Positions 28,001-35,909 are shown, counted from the first letter of the stretch. The stretch: 64,000 bases of DNA from Enterobacter sp. (GCA_022649305.1 JALCNW010000015.1:1-64000); one strand, 5' to 3'. Notes: a model not told the origin generated them from the sequence alone. A program made the numbers and translations.

Positions 28001-29047
28001 CCGACCCCTCCCCCATCGCCGACCCCAGAGCCAACGCCAGAGCCAGAACCAACACCAGCGCCGGATGTTCGTCCTGAAGGTGGAAGTTATACTGCAAATA
28101 TGGCCGCCGCAAACACGATGTTTGCCACCCGTCTTCACGATCGTTTAGGTGAAACGCAGTACATTGATGTGCTAACGGGTGAAGAGAAAGTAACTAGTAT
28201 GTGGCTTCGCCAGGTGGGTGGACATACCAATTCACGTGACGGCAGCGGTCAGCTTAAAACACAGAGTAACCGCTACGTTATTCAATTGGGTGGCGACGTC
28301 GCACAATGGAGTACTGACGGGCTAGACCGACTGCATCTTGGCGCAATGGCGGGTTATGGTCATAACAGCAGTAATACACGTTCTGATGTCACGAACTACA
28401 GCTCAGATGGTTCGATTAATGGCTACAGTGTCGGACTTTATGGGACCTGGTATGCCAATGACGATTCGCATCAGGGAACCTATCTGGACAGTTGGATTCA
28501 ATATAACTGGTTCAAAAACAGCGTAAGCGGTGAAGGCTTGAGCACCGAGTCTTATAAATCAAAAGGCATTACCTCATCTATTGAAGCTGGCTATACACAT
28601 AAGTTAGGCGAGTTTACAGGCAGTGCGGGATCAACGAACGAATGGTTTATTCAGCCTCAGGCCCAGGCCATTTGGATGGGCGTTAAGTCTCATGACTTTA
28701 ACGAGTCAAACGGAACAAATATTAGTATTAAAGGAGATGGTAATATTCAGACTCGCTTAGGTGTTCGTACTTTCCTGAAAGGGCATAGCGCAATTGATAA
28801 TGGTAAGCAGCGCGAGTTTGAACCGTTCATCGAAACTAACTGGATCCATAACAGTCGTGATTTCGGTACCCAAATGGATGGCGTGACGGTCAAGCAGTCT
28901 GGTGCGAAAAACATTGCTGAGATGAAAACAGGCGTAGAGGGAAAAATAAGCCCAACGGTCAATATCTGGGGGAATGTTGGCGTGCAGGTTGGCGACAATG
29001 GTTACAGCGATGCGTCAGCAACAATAGGTTTCAAATATAACTTCTAA
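22052..29047 (+). CDS. Giant AIDA-I-type autotransporter adhesin
   Basis: This 2331-residue type Va secreted protein has an extended signal peptide region (residues 1-25, MNKVFKVIWNSQLQLYIVAS), then a signal sequence ending near SNAAEM (about 66). The passenger is about 1900 residues of short Gly/Asn/Thr-rich beta-helix repeats (many xIxNxGTI-like units). An autochaperone-like region (about 1830-1970) and a Pro/Glu linker (about 1980-2005, PTPPPSPTPEPTPEPEP) precede a 12-strand barrel (about 2045-2331) ending in KYNF. The mature passenger appears to lack cysteine, as is usual for these proteins. The ATG at 22052 with AGGA upstream is preferred over a GTG at 22001, because the extended signal begins there. 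Likely an aggregation or host/surface adhesin; the ligand is unknown. A strong terminator follows. Confidence 0.92.
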   Translation: MNKVFKVIWNSQLQLYIVASELAKGVCRSTTRSSSEESSANPQLPAMVATIALSTFCVPLSNAAEMSVYAFDPTDPTEIHVNGTGNNLTGSYAVIKRGSGGYKRLTLGEAKEAGLLGTNSDLVGKYDLLKMGSQIKSINYIDPHTGANLSMKVYDSDAFYQASLTDFVINASTPVGPTGQYIDRNLYTVGKDSALDVNVGSLSTNWMNNVENNFSALMKSSDKNKNNSSAFFVSSDDGKATLNYNSKSIIQLGNNNNNFKGSTTPIAWAVLDKYTGTFDSLIGTQTVTNIEEFVAYNNALIQALQKGDIKLTEAQYSAELNKARDTIPYPIYTNESAIGNDDAVRANINKNSVSFIHGNGKDAAINIGSDANLQLLWSDATLVNLENGASLVNNGTLGTVNNTLQGAYVVAVRSGSSFVNNGVIDAGTNDEMRLLDGSSDQYVMGGQQTGIMANGASAIHNTQSGIINLATSSSQNSNDAVQLNDDSVMTNDGVINVSSTRQFSTQGTPVTTGVKLSQRSSFTNNGLIYIGREAQREATDDVADLAIPSKSVGVQITDNAGFINADTSKIVIGSLASDATAIKVSSTASTSPVVNQKGTIEVNGIVNGTTAANTGIAVSSGTTLDSVVNSGTIDLNGIYGIGIDVTDGGMATHSGVINVNGGMDPVSKYSNYGIRTEGDGSVASVSGSINLKGDNAIGVYVQNKGLIALTGTGEVNFSTGNHQTGYYIYGSGSSVVNNSDSIQNVSTTDSTLYRIDGGATYSGSASSQSQLVASGEGSTIVRTTGAGSIFNSGSFNFSVTGENATAVSVEGGASGTISSDTSITLSGRNTTAGIVDGDYYSLDGTINETLSGNSLLTTNAILDSANSAAGVSGYIARNGGHLIHNGSINFTSDNSTGIYVDGGILENNSKIEVNGVAVNIQGENSTVTNTGTVTATDGTAAFLVGNNASLVLDGKGETHAAGTAHGILIDTGAIGLEVNNATINMASTGTGSAIENKGAVDGLQLINTTLNVGNGIGIHTGASLASTNSGSINISGSGTGILFENVADGSDTDNVLDISDSRDLFINVNSAQGTGIVTRASTDLKTGASVNVLNSEGNSALVIEGTTKNVEQSGILTSVSENSPVVKIVTTALESFTNKGTISALDSAHKAIETLTGKGLTFINATGANIIGQLNLLSGDNTIILESGSSATDITSGSGSDSFILKNITHDQSDSIFTSLNGGEGEDKLTLQNSAYTLNQPNRINNIEHVLLTENSVLTLNNTSLAQGDDGANGEGTGFQIDETSKLNIEHGTGLVFDNHLSGTGVLAVNTSGHDFSFDTNNASDGFAGMVELTDSQFELGGVNTIALSAATLRVGEKSHVQVSSGEQRIGQLAFAGGSVHFDGVTPGNASASGIITADKLDLLGRGDIVVDPGTVDNLNPALNTHRPLLEQDDGQALIKLASADTSVTGGAGNLNLKDKNGNTITDSMTIDITQNDSTVAKGTFDYRLSSGDNDDGLYVSYGLTQVELLGKNNDTLILDAAGKTGNAADLSAKIIGSGDIAFNSAKGESVTLSNMDNHYSGMTDIRSGNLSMLNNNVLGNTRELKLAADTEFNMNGYSQTIGTLNTSQGSEIQLNGGQLTLLEGGVSSGELTGDGQLNIDGGTLIVSGDNVRLNSKTTISQSAIALLDNTLGLGKGEIVTAGILELSKAAGTLYNSLSDAGNVLLSSSQIALSGDNSAFKGLFDIDSASSLTASSASQLGSAEVNNEGTFVLNANNDWSLTNLVQGSGNVSKEGTGIIALNDSAQWTGSTDINAGGITLGTSEKAFVLNSNKVTVHQQASLSGFGGVTGNLVNNGTLVIGSTHDTTSQNTSTFNVGWDLSNSGVIALGSPGHSAGHQLVINGDYTGNGGQINLNTALGSDDSLTDKMIVNGSTSGTTRVSVQNAGGTGAKTLNGIQIIQVNGQSQGDFTQASRIVAGAYDYTLARGQGESNGSWYLTNTSSQPTPPPSPTPEPTPEPEPTPAPDVRPEGGSYTANMAAANTMFATRLHDRLGETQYIDVLTGEEKVTSMWLRQVGGHTNSRDGSGQLKTQSNRYVIQLGGDVAQWSTDGLDRLHLGAMAGYGHNSSNTRSDVTNYSSDGSINGYSVGLYGTWYANDDSHQGTYLDSWIQYNWFKNSVSGEGLSTESYKSKGITSSIEAGYTHKLGEFTGSAGSTNEWFIQPQAQAIWMGVKSHDFNESNGTNISIKGDGNIQTRLGVRTFLKGHSAIDNGKQREFEPFIETNWIHNSRDFGTQMDGVTVKQSGAKNIAEMKTGVEGKISPTVNIWGNVGVQVGDNGYSDASATIGFKYNF

Positions 29048-29053
29048 AACAAC

Positions 29054-29078
29054 GGGGAGCGTCCGCTCCCCTTTTATT
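29054..29078 (+). terminator. Rho-independent terminator after the autotransporter
   Basis: A seven-pair stem GGGGAGC/GCTCCCC with loop GTCC, starting 7 bases after the stop codon, is followed by TTTTATTT. Confidence 0.9.
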
Positions 29079-29123
29079 TCCCGGCAAACCTCTAACTTTA
29101 TGAATATCAGGAGTGGCTAACGC

Positions 29124-29519
29124 ATGTTTATCATCAACAACAAAGTATTAATCTCAGTATTGTTCTTATCTTCAACTGCCTTATCGGCACACGCAGAGAC
29201 ATACACCCGACCAGTTGCATGCGCAGCAAAAATTAACGAGATTCAAACGCAAATTGATTTCGCAAAAAAATATGGCAATCAGAACCGCGTGATGGGGCTT
29301 GAGACCGCACTAAGCGAAACCTCAAAAAATTGCACTGAAGAATCGTTGCGAGCGCAGCGGGAAAATAAAATCAGAGAAAAGGAGATCAAGTTGAATCAGC
29401 GTAGAGGCGAATTAGAAGAAGCGCAGGCCGCTGGACGAACAGATAAAATTGTTCAGAAACAAGAGAAGCTGGAGAAAGCAAAAGCTGAATTAGCTGAAGC
29501 CAAAGCCTCGCTGGATTGA
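29124..29519 (+). CDS. DUF1090 (YqjC-like) periplasmic coiled-coil protein
   Basis: This 131-residue exported protein has a signal peptide cleaved near SAHAE (about 24). The DUF1090 core holds two conserved Cys (VACAAKINEIQTQI and KNCTEESL), and a long charged helix, probably coiled coil, runs from about 75 to the end. It resembles E. coli YqjC. Function is not established. AGGAG lies 11 bases upstream of the ATG. It follows the autotransporter terminator, so it probably has its own promoter or depends on read-through. It may act in the periplasm on secretion of the adhesin, but that is only suggested by position. Confidence 0.82.
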   Translation: MFIINNKVLISVLFLSSTALSAHAETYTRPVACAAKINEIQTQIDFAKKYGNQNRVMGLETALSETSKNCTEESLRAQRENKIREKEIKLNQRRGELEEAQAAGRTDKIVQKQEKLEKAKAELAEAKASLD

Positions 29520-29762
29520 TAAATTGCTTGATAGCAGGTGCTTCACCCATCGCTATTTCTAGAAGTAAGCCTGCTCATAGTCTATTTATGCAAGCAAAAA
29601 TGCTTATGCTCGCAAGGAGTATAAGCAAACTAATAAACTACAAAGAATTAAACAAACAGAACAAAAAACTATATCAAAGCTAAACGCCAATATATATTGT
29701 TGATTAAAAGCCATTTCGGCAAAATCAGCTCATCCCATTAATACGGCTACGGTGTTCATTGA

Positions 29763-30128
29763 ATGAGTACGCACCCACGAATAACTTCTCTGCTCAGAAA
29801 ATTTATTGCGCAGTCCAAACCTGTATTAGGCCCTTCATCTGACGGAGGCAATCAGTCCATTTGCAAGGTAAAGCTTCAGCTTACTATTAGCCGGGATGCC
29901 ATTATTTATAAACTGAGAAAATATGGCTTTGTGGAAGTCGCGACGATCATCCATTTTCTTATCAGCTTCTGTGACGCCGTTCCTGATCGTGCAGCTTATG
30001 GGTATATCAGAGAAAAACTTGGCGAGTGTCTGGATATCCATGACAACGGAAGTGAGTATTTTAACGAAATTCGCCAGATCATTCATGAAATAGACCATGT
30101 GATTGCCTGTGAGGCCCAGGAGTTATGA
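29763..30128 (+). CDS. Uncharacterised 121-residue protein coupled to a LuxR-type regulator
   Basis: I do not recognise the family. There is no signal peptide or TM. The N-terminus is basic and the rest is predicted mostly helical, with Asp/Glu-rich helices in the C-terminal half (YIREKLGECLDIHD, IRQIIHEIDHVI). The gene has no good Shine-Dalgarno. Its stop overlaps the start of the LuxR-type gene by four bases (ATGA), which implies translational coupling and a joint role, for example as a partner or antagonist of that regulator. Small helical proteins such as AriR/YmgB are a distant possibility. Confidence 0.62.
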   Translation: MSTHPRITSLLRKFIAQSKPVLGPSSDGGNQSICKVKLQLTISRDAIIYKLRKYGFVEVATIIHFLISFCDAVPDRAAYGYIREKLGECLDIHDNGSEYFNEIRQIIHEIDHVIACEAQEL

Positions 30129-30706
30129 ATACCAGAAAGACGTGCATCATATTAACCGAGGATTACTTTCTGTACTTGGGTATAAAACATCTTGCACGTC
30201 ATTTTGACTGCATTCTTTCTGATTTTTCGGGAGAACTGATTGAGCATGATACTTTTACTGCCCCCGTGATTCTGGTGGATCTTAGAATCATTTTGCAAAA
30301 GAACTGGGATGGTTTCGATAGGCTTAAAAAGAACCATCCCCATTCTATTTTCGTACGTCTATTCCATCGCTCAATATTTGGTTTTATATGCAGCGAGAGC
30401 TGTTTTCATCGCGATGATTATCATATAAAAAATCTAATACTGGGCAATGCATCAACTTTCGAAAAAGAAAACAGACGCTATGATAATTTCGCGACAACAC
30501 ATCTCACACCCTTAGAGCAAAAAATCATTCCACACATTGCCAAAGGCAAAAACATTGCCGCTTTATCAGCAATTTTCAAGTGTTCCGTAAAAACGCTTTA
30601 CACGCACAGAACTAATATAAGCAGCAAGCTGGGGTTAAGGCATCCGGCTTATCTTAGTTTTTTCCTTGAAAAGATATCGTTCCGTTTTTTCGATATTCAG
30701 GTTTAA
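30125..30706 (+). CDS. LuxR/FixJ-type regulator (cassette B)
   Basis: This 193-residue protein has a receiver-like N-terminal domain (about 5-115; TCIILTEDYFLYLGIKHL, VILVDLRIIL) with little sign of a phosphorylation site set. A LuxR HTH occupies about 137-185 (HLTPLEQKIIPHIAKGKNI, then SAIFKCSVKTLYTHRTNISSKLGL). It is a paralogue of the regulator at 20720 and, like it, directly precedes a large adhesin (20 bases before the inverse autotransporter). Probably an activator or repressor of that gene. The stop-start overlap with the upstream small gene suggests one transcript. Confidence 0.82.
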   Translation: MNTRKTCIILTEDYFLYLGIKHLARHFDCILSDFSGELIEHDTFTAPVILVDLRIILQKNWDGFDRLKKNHPHSIFVRLFHRSIFGFICSESCFHRDDYHIKNLILGNASTFEKENRRYDNFATTHLTPLEQKIIPHIAKGKNIAALSAIFKCSVKTLYTHRTNISSKLGLRHPAYLSFFLEKISFRFFDIQV

Positions 30707-30726
30707 AAACGCAGGACCTTAAATCA

Positions 30727-33700
30727 ATGAAAGATCACATCAACAATAAAGCCATATTAACCGGCCGTTCTCATTTTATGATCTGGATAAATATCGTCAT
30801 CCAGATAATTTTCCCCCTGGCGGTCTGTTTCTCCCCGGCCATAGCCAACGCAAACAGCGCAGCGCCTGTGAGTACCCTGGACAGCGATACACAGGCGCGT
30901 AAGGCTGCCGGTTACGCCTCACAAGCGGGAAGCTTCCTGGCGAGTAAGTCAAACGGGGAGGACGCAGCCTCACTGGCTCGGGGTGCCGCCACAGGGGCTG
31001 CCGGCAACGAAGTCCAACAGTGGCTGAGCCAGTTCGGCACAGCCCGCGTGCAGCTGGATGCGGACAAGAATTTCTCGCTCAAAAACTCTCAGTTCGACCT
31101 GCTGGTTCCCCTGCACGACAGTGGACGCAATTTGGTGTTTGCCCAGGGCAGCCTACATCGTACTGAAGACCGAACGCAGTCGAATCTTGGCGTGGGGATA
31201 CGCCACTTTGCAGCAGACCATATGGTGGGAGCAAACATCTTTGGCGACTACGATTTGTCACGTGACCACGCTCGCGCAGGAGTAGGTCTGGAGTACGGGC
31301 GAGACTTCCTGAAGCTCGCGGCTAATAGTTACCTACGCCTGACTGGCTGGAAAAATGCACCTGAGCTGGAAGACTATCAGGCACGTCCGGCAAACGGCTG
31401 GGACGTGCGTGCGCTAGCCTGGCTGCCGGCCCTGCCGCAACTGGGCGGGAAGCTGACCTTTGAACAGTACTACGGTAAGGAAGTGACTTTATTCGGAAAG
31501 GAGAATCGTCAGCGTAACCCGCACGCGGTAACGGCTGGCGTCAACTATACCCCGGTCCCACTGATTACCCTGGGAGCGGAGCACCGTCAGGGGCCGTCCG
31601 GTAAAAACGATGCCCGCCTAAGCATGGACGTGAACTACCGACTCGGAACGCCATGGCAGCATCAGGTCAACCCGGATGCGGTGGCGGCCCTGCGCAGCCT
31701 GGCGGGGAGCCGTCTCGATCTGGTCGAGCGTAATAACAATATCGTACTGGAGTACCGCAAGCTTGAGCTCATCCGGCTTCGTGCGGCGAGCCTGGTATCG
31801 GGTTATGCCGGGGAAAAGAAATCATTGGGCGTTAAGGTAAACAGTCAATATACGCTGGATCATATTGACTGGTCTGCCTCCACGCTGGAAGCGGCAGGCG
31901 GAAAAATCGGGCAGAACGGAGCGGATTACGTTGTCGTTCTCCCGAGCTGGCAGGCAACGCCTCAGGGCGTAAACACCTATACGGTAACCGGCGTGGCGGT
32001 GGACGTGAAAGGCAACCGGTCAAACCGCAGCGAGACGCAGGTAACCGTGCATGCGCCGGAGGTCAGCCGCGAAAAGAGTACTTTCACACCGATCACCAGC
32101 ACGCTGCAGGCGGACGGGAAAAGCACGCAGGTGCTGACGTTAACGATCAGGAACGCGCAGAATCAGGCTGTTGATGTCGAGCCATCGGATATCAGTGTGA
32201 AAAGCGAAGCGCCTAAAAGCGCAACATTATCCGCCCCGGTGCGAAAAAGCCCGGGCGTCTACGAGGTCACCGTCACGGCCGGAACGGATACTGAAACAGT
32301 GCAGGTGACCCCAACCGTGAAAGGTGTGGTGTTGTCGCCGTCGGGCGTGTCTATGACCAGCATGGCACCGGATGCTACGCAGTCGCAATTTGGCGCAGCA
32401 CCCCAGACCATTGAGGCAAATAACACCAGTGAATCCACGCTGAGCCTGGTTGCCCGGGATGCCAGCGGCCATCCCGTGAGCGGGATAAAGGACAGTCTGG
32501 CGTTCGCAATACAGGCCCCTTCATCTGCCGCGCTAACCGCAGGAGCGATAACGCTGAGCGCGGTCATGGAGAGTGCGACGAAAGGCACCTACACCGCGAC
32601 GATGAAAGGTATGACACCGGGGAAATACACCGTCACCCCACTGTATAACGGCAGCGTGATAGGCAGTCTTAGTGCCACCGTGACGCTGACCGCCTCTCCA
32701 GCATCACAGGAAAAATCAGTCATTGCGCTGGATAAAACCAGTTATACCGCCGGAGATGATATGCAGGTCATCGTTACTCTTAAGGATGCCGCCGGGAATG
32801 CGGTCAAGGGAGACGCACCAGCCCTGACGGCTGAAACGGTGAACGTCCCGTATGCCACGTTGAAGGCCAATGGGACGTGGCAGGATAATAATGACGGTAC
32901 TTATAGCGCGACATACACGGCCACAACCACCGTCACCAACGCGAAAGCCTCCCTGCTGCTGAGTGGCTGGTACGATGCAGCGATATCAGGAGTGTACGCT
33001 ATTAACACAGGGACTCCGGTGCCGGAGTCCGCGATCGTCAAGACGGACAAAGTCAGCTACCTCGGAGGAGAGAAAATAACAGTGACCGTCAACATCTGGG
33101 ATGCCTACGGCAACCAGATCAAGGCATCTTACGGCAATGTTCAAATAGGGGATGAGATAAAGGCCGCGTTGAAAGTGCCAAACTCTTCGCGTAACGGCGG
33201 GGGCGGTATGGACTACTCCGGAAACTTTTGGTTCGACTTCTATGCCATTACACCAGGCACCAACCTAAAAGCCACTTTGCTGATGAGCGGATGGAGTAAG
33301 GCAGTCGAATCCTCAGCCTTTACAATTATCTCCAATGCCCCAGTGAAAGAAAAATCTGGAATTTCCATCGACAAAAACAGCTATGTCGCGGGGGATGAAA
33401 TACAGGTCCGCGTTACCCTTAAGGATGCCACAGGTGATGCAGCTACCGGCAAGGCTGCGCTCCTGATAGGTTCTGTCGTAAAAGTTCCGAATGCCACTCT
33501 GAAGCTTAACTGGCAGGACAATGGCGACGGGTCGTACGATGCGACTTATGTTGCCGTTACGCCTGCGACTAGCCTACAGGCGACGCTAAGGCTCGATGGA
33601 TGGAGTAACGAAATCAAATCAGCAAACTATTCCATTACCCCGCCACCGATAATGGACAGATCAGGAATAGCCACTGATAAAACCGCCTATATGCAAGGAA

Positions 33701-33963
33701 GAGACAATATCATCCTGACGGTGACACTGAATGACGCTCAGGGTAAGGCGATAATCGGTTATGCACCTTACTTGACGGAAGAAGCAGTTCAGGTACCAGG
33801 TGCTAACATGAAGACAGGGAGCCGTTGGCAGGACAATGGCGACGGTACCTATACGGCAACGTATGAACCCGCAAAAGGAGGTGTCAATATGAAGGCGACA
33901 TTAAAACTCTCTGGCTGGGTTAAGGCATTAGAATCCCTTCCTTATCTAATAAAAGGTATCTAA
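30727..33963 (+). CDS. Inverse autotransporter (intimin/invasin-type) adhesin
   Basis: This 1078-residue type Ve protein has a long N-terminal signal region (hydrophobic 18-40, cleavage near IANANS). An intimin-type beta-barrel follows at about 100-335 (GARVQ-like start, YRLGTPWQHQ near its end). The conserved linker DLVERNNNIVLEYRK leads into the passenger. The passenger has a D00-like Ig domain, two Big-1-type Ig domains (from about 447 and 552), then four shorter tandem Ig-like units from about 660 to the end. No LysM domain is seen between signal and barrel, and no C-type lectin tip is seen. Intimin/FdeC/YeeJ relatives mediate adhesion and biofilm. It is encoded right after its presumed regulators. 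Confidence 0.9.
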   Translation: MKDHINNKAILTGRSHFMIWINIVIQIIFPLAVCFSPAIANANSAAPVSTLDSDTQARKAAGYASQAGSFLASKSNGEDAASLARGAATGAAGNEVQQWLSQFGTARVQLDADKNFSLKNSQFDLLVPLHDSGRNLVFAQGSLHRTEDRTQSNLGVGIRHFAADHMVGANIFGDYDLSRDHARAGVGLEYGRDFLKLAANSYLRLTGWKNAPELEDYQARPANGWDVRALAWLPALPQLGGKLTFEQYYGKEVTLFGKENRQRNPHAVTAGVNYTPVPLITLGAEHRQGPSGKNDARLSMDVNYRLGTPWQHQVNPDAVAALRSLAGSRLDLVERNNNIVLEYRKLELIRLRAASLVSGYAGEKKSLGVKVNSQYTLDHIDWSASTLEAAGGKIGQNGADYVVVLPSWQATPQGVNTYTVTGVAVDVKGNRSNRSETQVTVHAPEVSREKSTFTPITSTLQADGKSTQVLTLTIRNAQNQAVDVEPSDISVKSEAPKSATLSAPVRKSPGVYEVTVTAGTDTETVQVTPTVKGVVLSPSGVSMTSMAPDATQSQFGAAPQTIEANNTSESTLSLVARDASGHPVSGIKDSLAFAIQAPSSAALTAGAITLSAVMESATKGTYTATMKGMTPGKYTVTPLYNGSVIGSLSATVTLTASPASQEKSVIALDKTSYTAGDDMQVIVTLKDAAGNAVKGDAPALTAETVNVPYATLKANGTWQDNNDGTYSATYTATTTVTNAKASLLLSGWYDAAISGVYAINTGTPVPESAIVKTDKVSYLGGEKITVTVNIWDAYGNQIKASYGNVQIGDEIKAALKVPNSSRNGGGGMDYSGNFWFDFYAITPGTNLKATLLMSGWSKAVESSAFTIISNAPVKEKSGISIDKNSYVAGDEIQVRVTLKDATGDAATGKAALLIGSVVKVPNATLKLNWQDNGDGSYDATYVAVTPATSLQATLRLDGWSNEIKSANYSITPPPIMDRSGIATDKTAYMQGRDNIILTVTLNDAQGKAIIGYAPYLTEEAVQVPGANMKTGSRWQDNGDGTYTATYEPAKGGVNMKATLKLSGWVKALESLPYLIKGI
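32707..33960 (+). repeat. Four tandem Ig-like units in the inverse autotransporter
   Basis: Degenerate repeats of about 310 bases start near 32707, 33025, 33349 and 33652. Each encodes the order [KR]SxIxxDKxxYxxG, VTLxDAxG, then WQDNxDGTYxATY and LxLSGWxxAxxS. Unit two is the most diverged in the middle (glycine-rich insert near 33196). Units one, three and four share WQDN-DG almost exactly, so copy-number variation between strains is likely. Confidence 0.8.
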
Positions 33964-34129
33964 GAAGGGAGGCTCCATAAAGCGGCCATTATCATCAATA
34001 ATAGCGCTCACGCTCAACGGTAATAAAAGGAACAGGAGGTTATCGTGATCCGTTGTTGCTGGCACATTAATTAACTCTGTGTATTAATAACAATCTGAAA
34101 TCAACACATAAGCACGATGGAGATCTGCT

Positions 34130-34912
34130 GTGCAGTACACCATAAACAGCACTATTGTTTTTGACAGCGGAGACGGGACTCTCAGGCATCCTGACACTGA
34201 TGATGTCGTTCAGCTTCCGCTGCCCGCACAGCGATTACTACAGATTTTACTTGAATCAGAATGTGAAATTCTGACCCGTGATTTTCTTTTTAGAGAGGTC
34301 TGGGATAAGTACGGACTGACGGGCTCAAACAGTAATCTTAACCAATACCTGAGCCTGCTTCGCCGCAGTATGCTCGTCTTCGGATGTGAGAATTTTGTCA
34401 TCACGATCCCCAAAGTGGGTATCAAACTTGATGAGCAGGTCAGCATTGTGAAGACCCCTTCACAGGAGGCGCCTCTGCAAGCCGTCGTACCCGTTACCTC
34501 TGAACCAGTATCGAAAAAAACGCGTCGTATTTCTGCCTTTCACCTGCTTATTATTGGTGTGGCTGCCCTTCTTCTGATGACGCTGGCAGGAATGTGGATC
34601 CTTCAGATCAGAAATACACTACGCGATCCGCAATTCACTTCGCATACTTTGCAATCGGGTTGCGTTATCCATACGGTGAAGTCAGAAAGCGAATACTACA
34701 ATGAAAAAGTCGAAAATCAGGTCTCAAAAATTCTAGATGAGAACGGTCTGTCATGTCGAAAAGGGTTTAACGTCTATTTTGATTATTACACGGCCAGTAC
34801 GCCCCAGACTTATGGCCGAACAATGCTGTCACTTTGCCGTGCAGGCGCGAACGGAGTGAATATGTCATGTGATAATATTTATTATTCAAACCGGAATGAG
34901 ATCAATGATTAA
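34130..34912 (+). CDS. Membrane-anchored winged-helix regulator with four periplasmic cysteines (CadC/ToxR/YqeI type)
   Basis: This 260-residue protein is predicted to span the inner membrane once. A cytoplasmic OmpR-type winged helix (about 10-105; EILTRDFLFREVWDKYGLT, ITIPKVGIKL) is followed by a linker, one TM (about 136-158) and a periplasmic domain of about 100 residues. That domain has cysteines at 178, 209, 236 and 247, the last in CDNIYY. The start is GTG at 34130 with GGAG eight bases upstream. It overlaps the next gene by eight bases. The arrangement matches the paralogous pair at 41123-42380 and recalls YqeI-YqeJ of E. coli and ToxR-ToxS. It probably senses a periplasmic signal and controls the adhesin cassette. 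Confidence 0.82.
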   Translation: MQYTINSTIVFDSGDGTLRHPDTDDVVQLPLPAQRLLQILLESECEILTRDFLFREVWDKYGLTGSNSNLNQYLSLLRRSMLVFGCENFVITIPKVGIKLDEQVSIVKTPSQEAPLQAVVPVTSEPVSKKTRRISAFHLLIIGVAALLLMTLAGMWILQIRNTLRDPQFTSHTLQSGCVIHTVKSESEYYNEKVENQVSKILDENGLSCRKGFNVYFDYYTASTPQTYGRTMLSLCRAGANGVNMSCDNIYYSNRNEIND

Positions 34913-35399
34913 AAAAACAATGATCTGCCTTGTTGTTTTTTTGGTGTTGGCTACGCCTATCAGCGCGATCGTGATTCAAAATAAAATTAATAAATTCAAT
35001 CTACTTCCTTTCAAATGCCTAAGCTTTACCAGGTACATTCTGAACGATAACGGTAAAGAGGTACAAATGAACATTTCGCAAGATCTGCGGTTCTACTCTT
35101 TAAAAAGTGGTTATTTGTTGATGAGGGGTACCGTTCGCAACGGAGAAAAAAACAGCAGAATCAACCGAAGCATTCGCTTTGAAAATGGCTCATTAACCCA
35201 GGGTAAAACCTTCGCCTACACCATAAAAAATATTGAAAAATTAAGCGGCGACAGCGTTGATGATTCGATATTTCGATTACTCCTGGACGAATATACGACC
35301 GGAAAAAGCGAGTTCCAGGTGGATATTTTTAAAATTGATAACCTGTCCTATTTAACAGGAGGCCCTTACGCGTTCATCAATACTTGCACACGTTATTAA
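34905..35399 (+). CDS. Small membrane partner of the winged-helix regulator (two-cysteine)
   Basis: This 164-residue protein has one N-terminal TM or uncleaved signal (about 5-24) and a periplasmic beta-rich domain. Cysteines lie at 38 (just outside the membrane) and 161, three residues from the C-terminus; C8 is in the TM. The start ATG at 34905 lies inside the preceding gene's last codons, so translation is coupled; an upstream in-frame ATG at 34869 lies deeper in that gene. I infer a ToxS-like role. The same Cys layout recurs in the protein encoded at 41123-41587, though overall sequence is strongly diverged. Confidence 0.72.
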   Translation: MIKKTMICLVVFLVLATPISAIVIQNKINKFNLLPFKCLSFTRYILNDNGKEVQMNISQDLRFYSLKSGYLLMRGTVRNGEKNSRINRSIRFENGSLTQGKTFAYTIKNIEKLSGDSVDDSIFRLLLDEYTTGKSEFQVDIFKIDNLSYLTGGPYAFINTCTRY

Positions 35400-35465
35400 A
35401 CCGAGGATGGAAGCCATTCACGCTTTCTTGTTTTTTGCACAGCCTTTATAAGAGTACAAGGAAAG

Positions 35466-35909
35466 ATGGTACAAGTTTGTTTAACGAAAAGCATAAAGGA
35501 GCGGGTGCTACACGCGGTTCTGTTTGAAGTGATTGCTAACGTCATTATTGCCGTCTCTGTTTCCGTCATTTTAAACGTCAGCCTGTCGCATGCTAGTTTG
35601 CTTTCCGTCGCTTCAGCCATCACGGCGATGCTCTGGAATTACGTTTATAATTATTTTTTCGACAAAATACAAAAAGCCTACGGTTTTCATCGCGGGGCCG
35701 TCGCGCGGATTTTACACGCTATATTTTTCGAGGCGGGCCTGATTATATTTCTTACGCCTGTCGCGATGTATTTACTCAGACTTCCTCTTGCCCAGGCATT
35801 GATGGTTGAAGCCGGACTGGTGCTATTCTTTTTACCCTATTCGCTGGCATTCAACTGGATATATGACTACACAAGATGGAAGTTCTCTGAGAAGTATGCA
35901 ACGCGTTAA
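35466..35909 (+). CDS. PACE-family (AceI-like) efflux transporter
   Basis: This 147-residue inner-membrane protein has four TM helices arranged as two tandem bacterial-transmembrane-pair domains. The repeats are visible as RVLHAVLFEVIANVI (about 12-26) and RILHAIFFEAGLIIF (about 78-92), each with the family's Glu in the first helix, and each followed by the N/Y-rich second helix (WNYVYNYFFDK; FNWIYDYTRWK). PACE proteins are proton-driven exporters of chlorhexidine, acriflavine and short-chain diamines such as cadaverine. It is the last gene before the conserved pheP and may not belong functionally to the adhesin island. Confidence 0.88.
   Translation: MVQVCLTKSIKERVLHAVLFEVIANVIIAVSVSVILNVSLSHASLLSVASAITAMLWNYVYNYFFDKIQKAYGFHRGAVARILHAIFFEAGLIIFLTPVAMYLLRLPLAQALMVEAGLVLFFLPYSLAFNWIYDYTRWKFSEKYATR

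Noticed and set aside
29520-29762. A gene in the AT-rich gap after the DUF1090 gene
   Set aside because: No frame with a ribosome site was found; the segment is only 243 bases of AT-rich leader.
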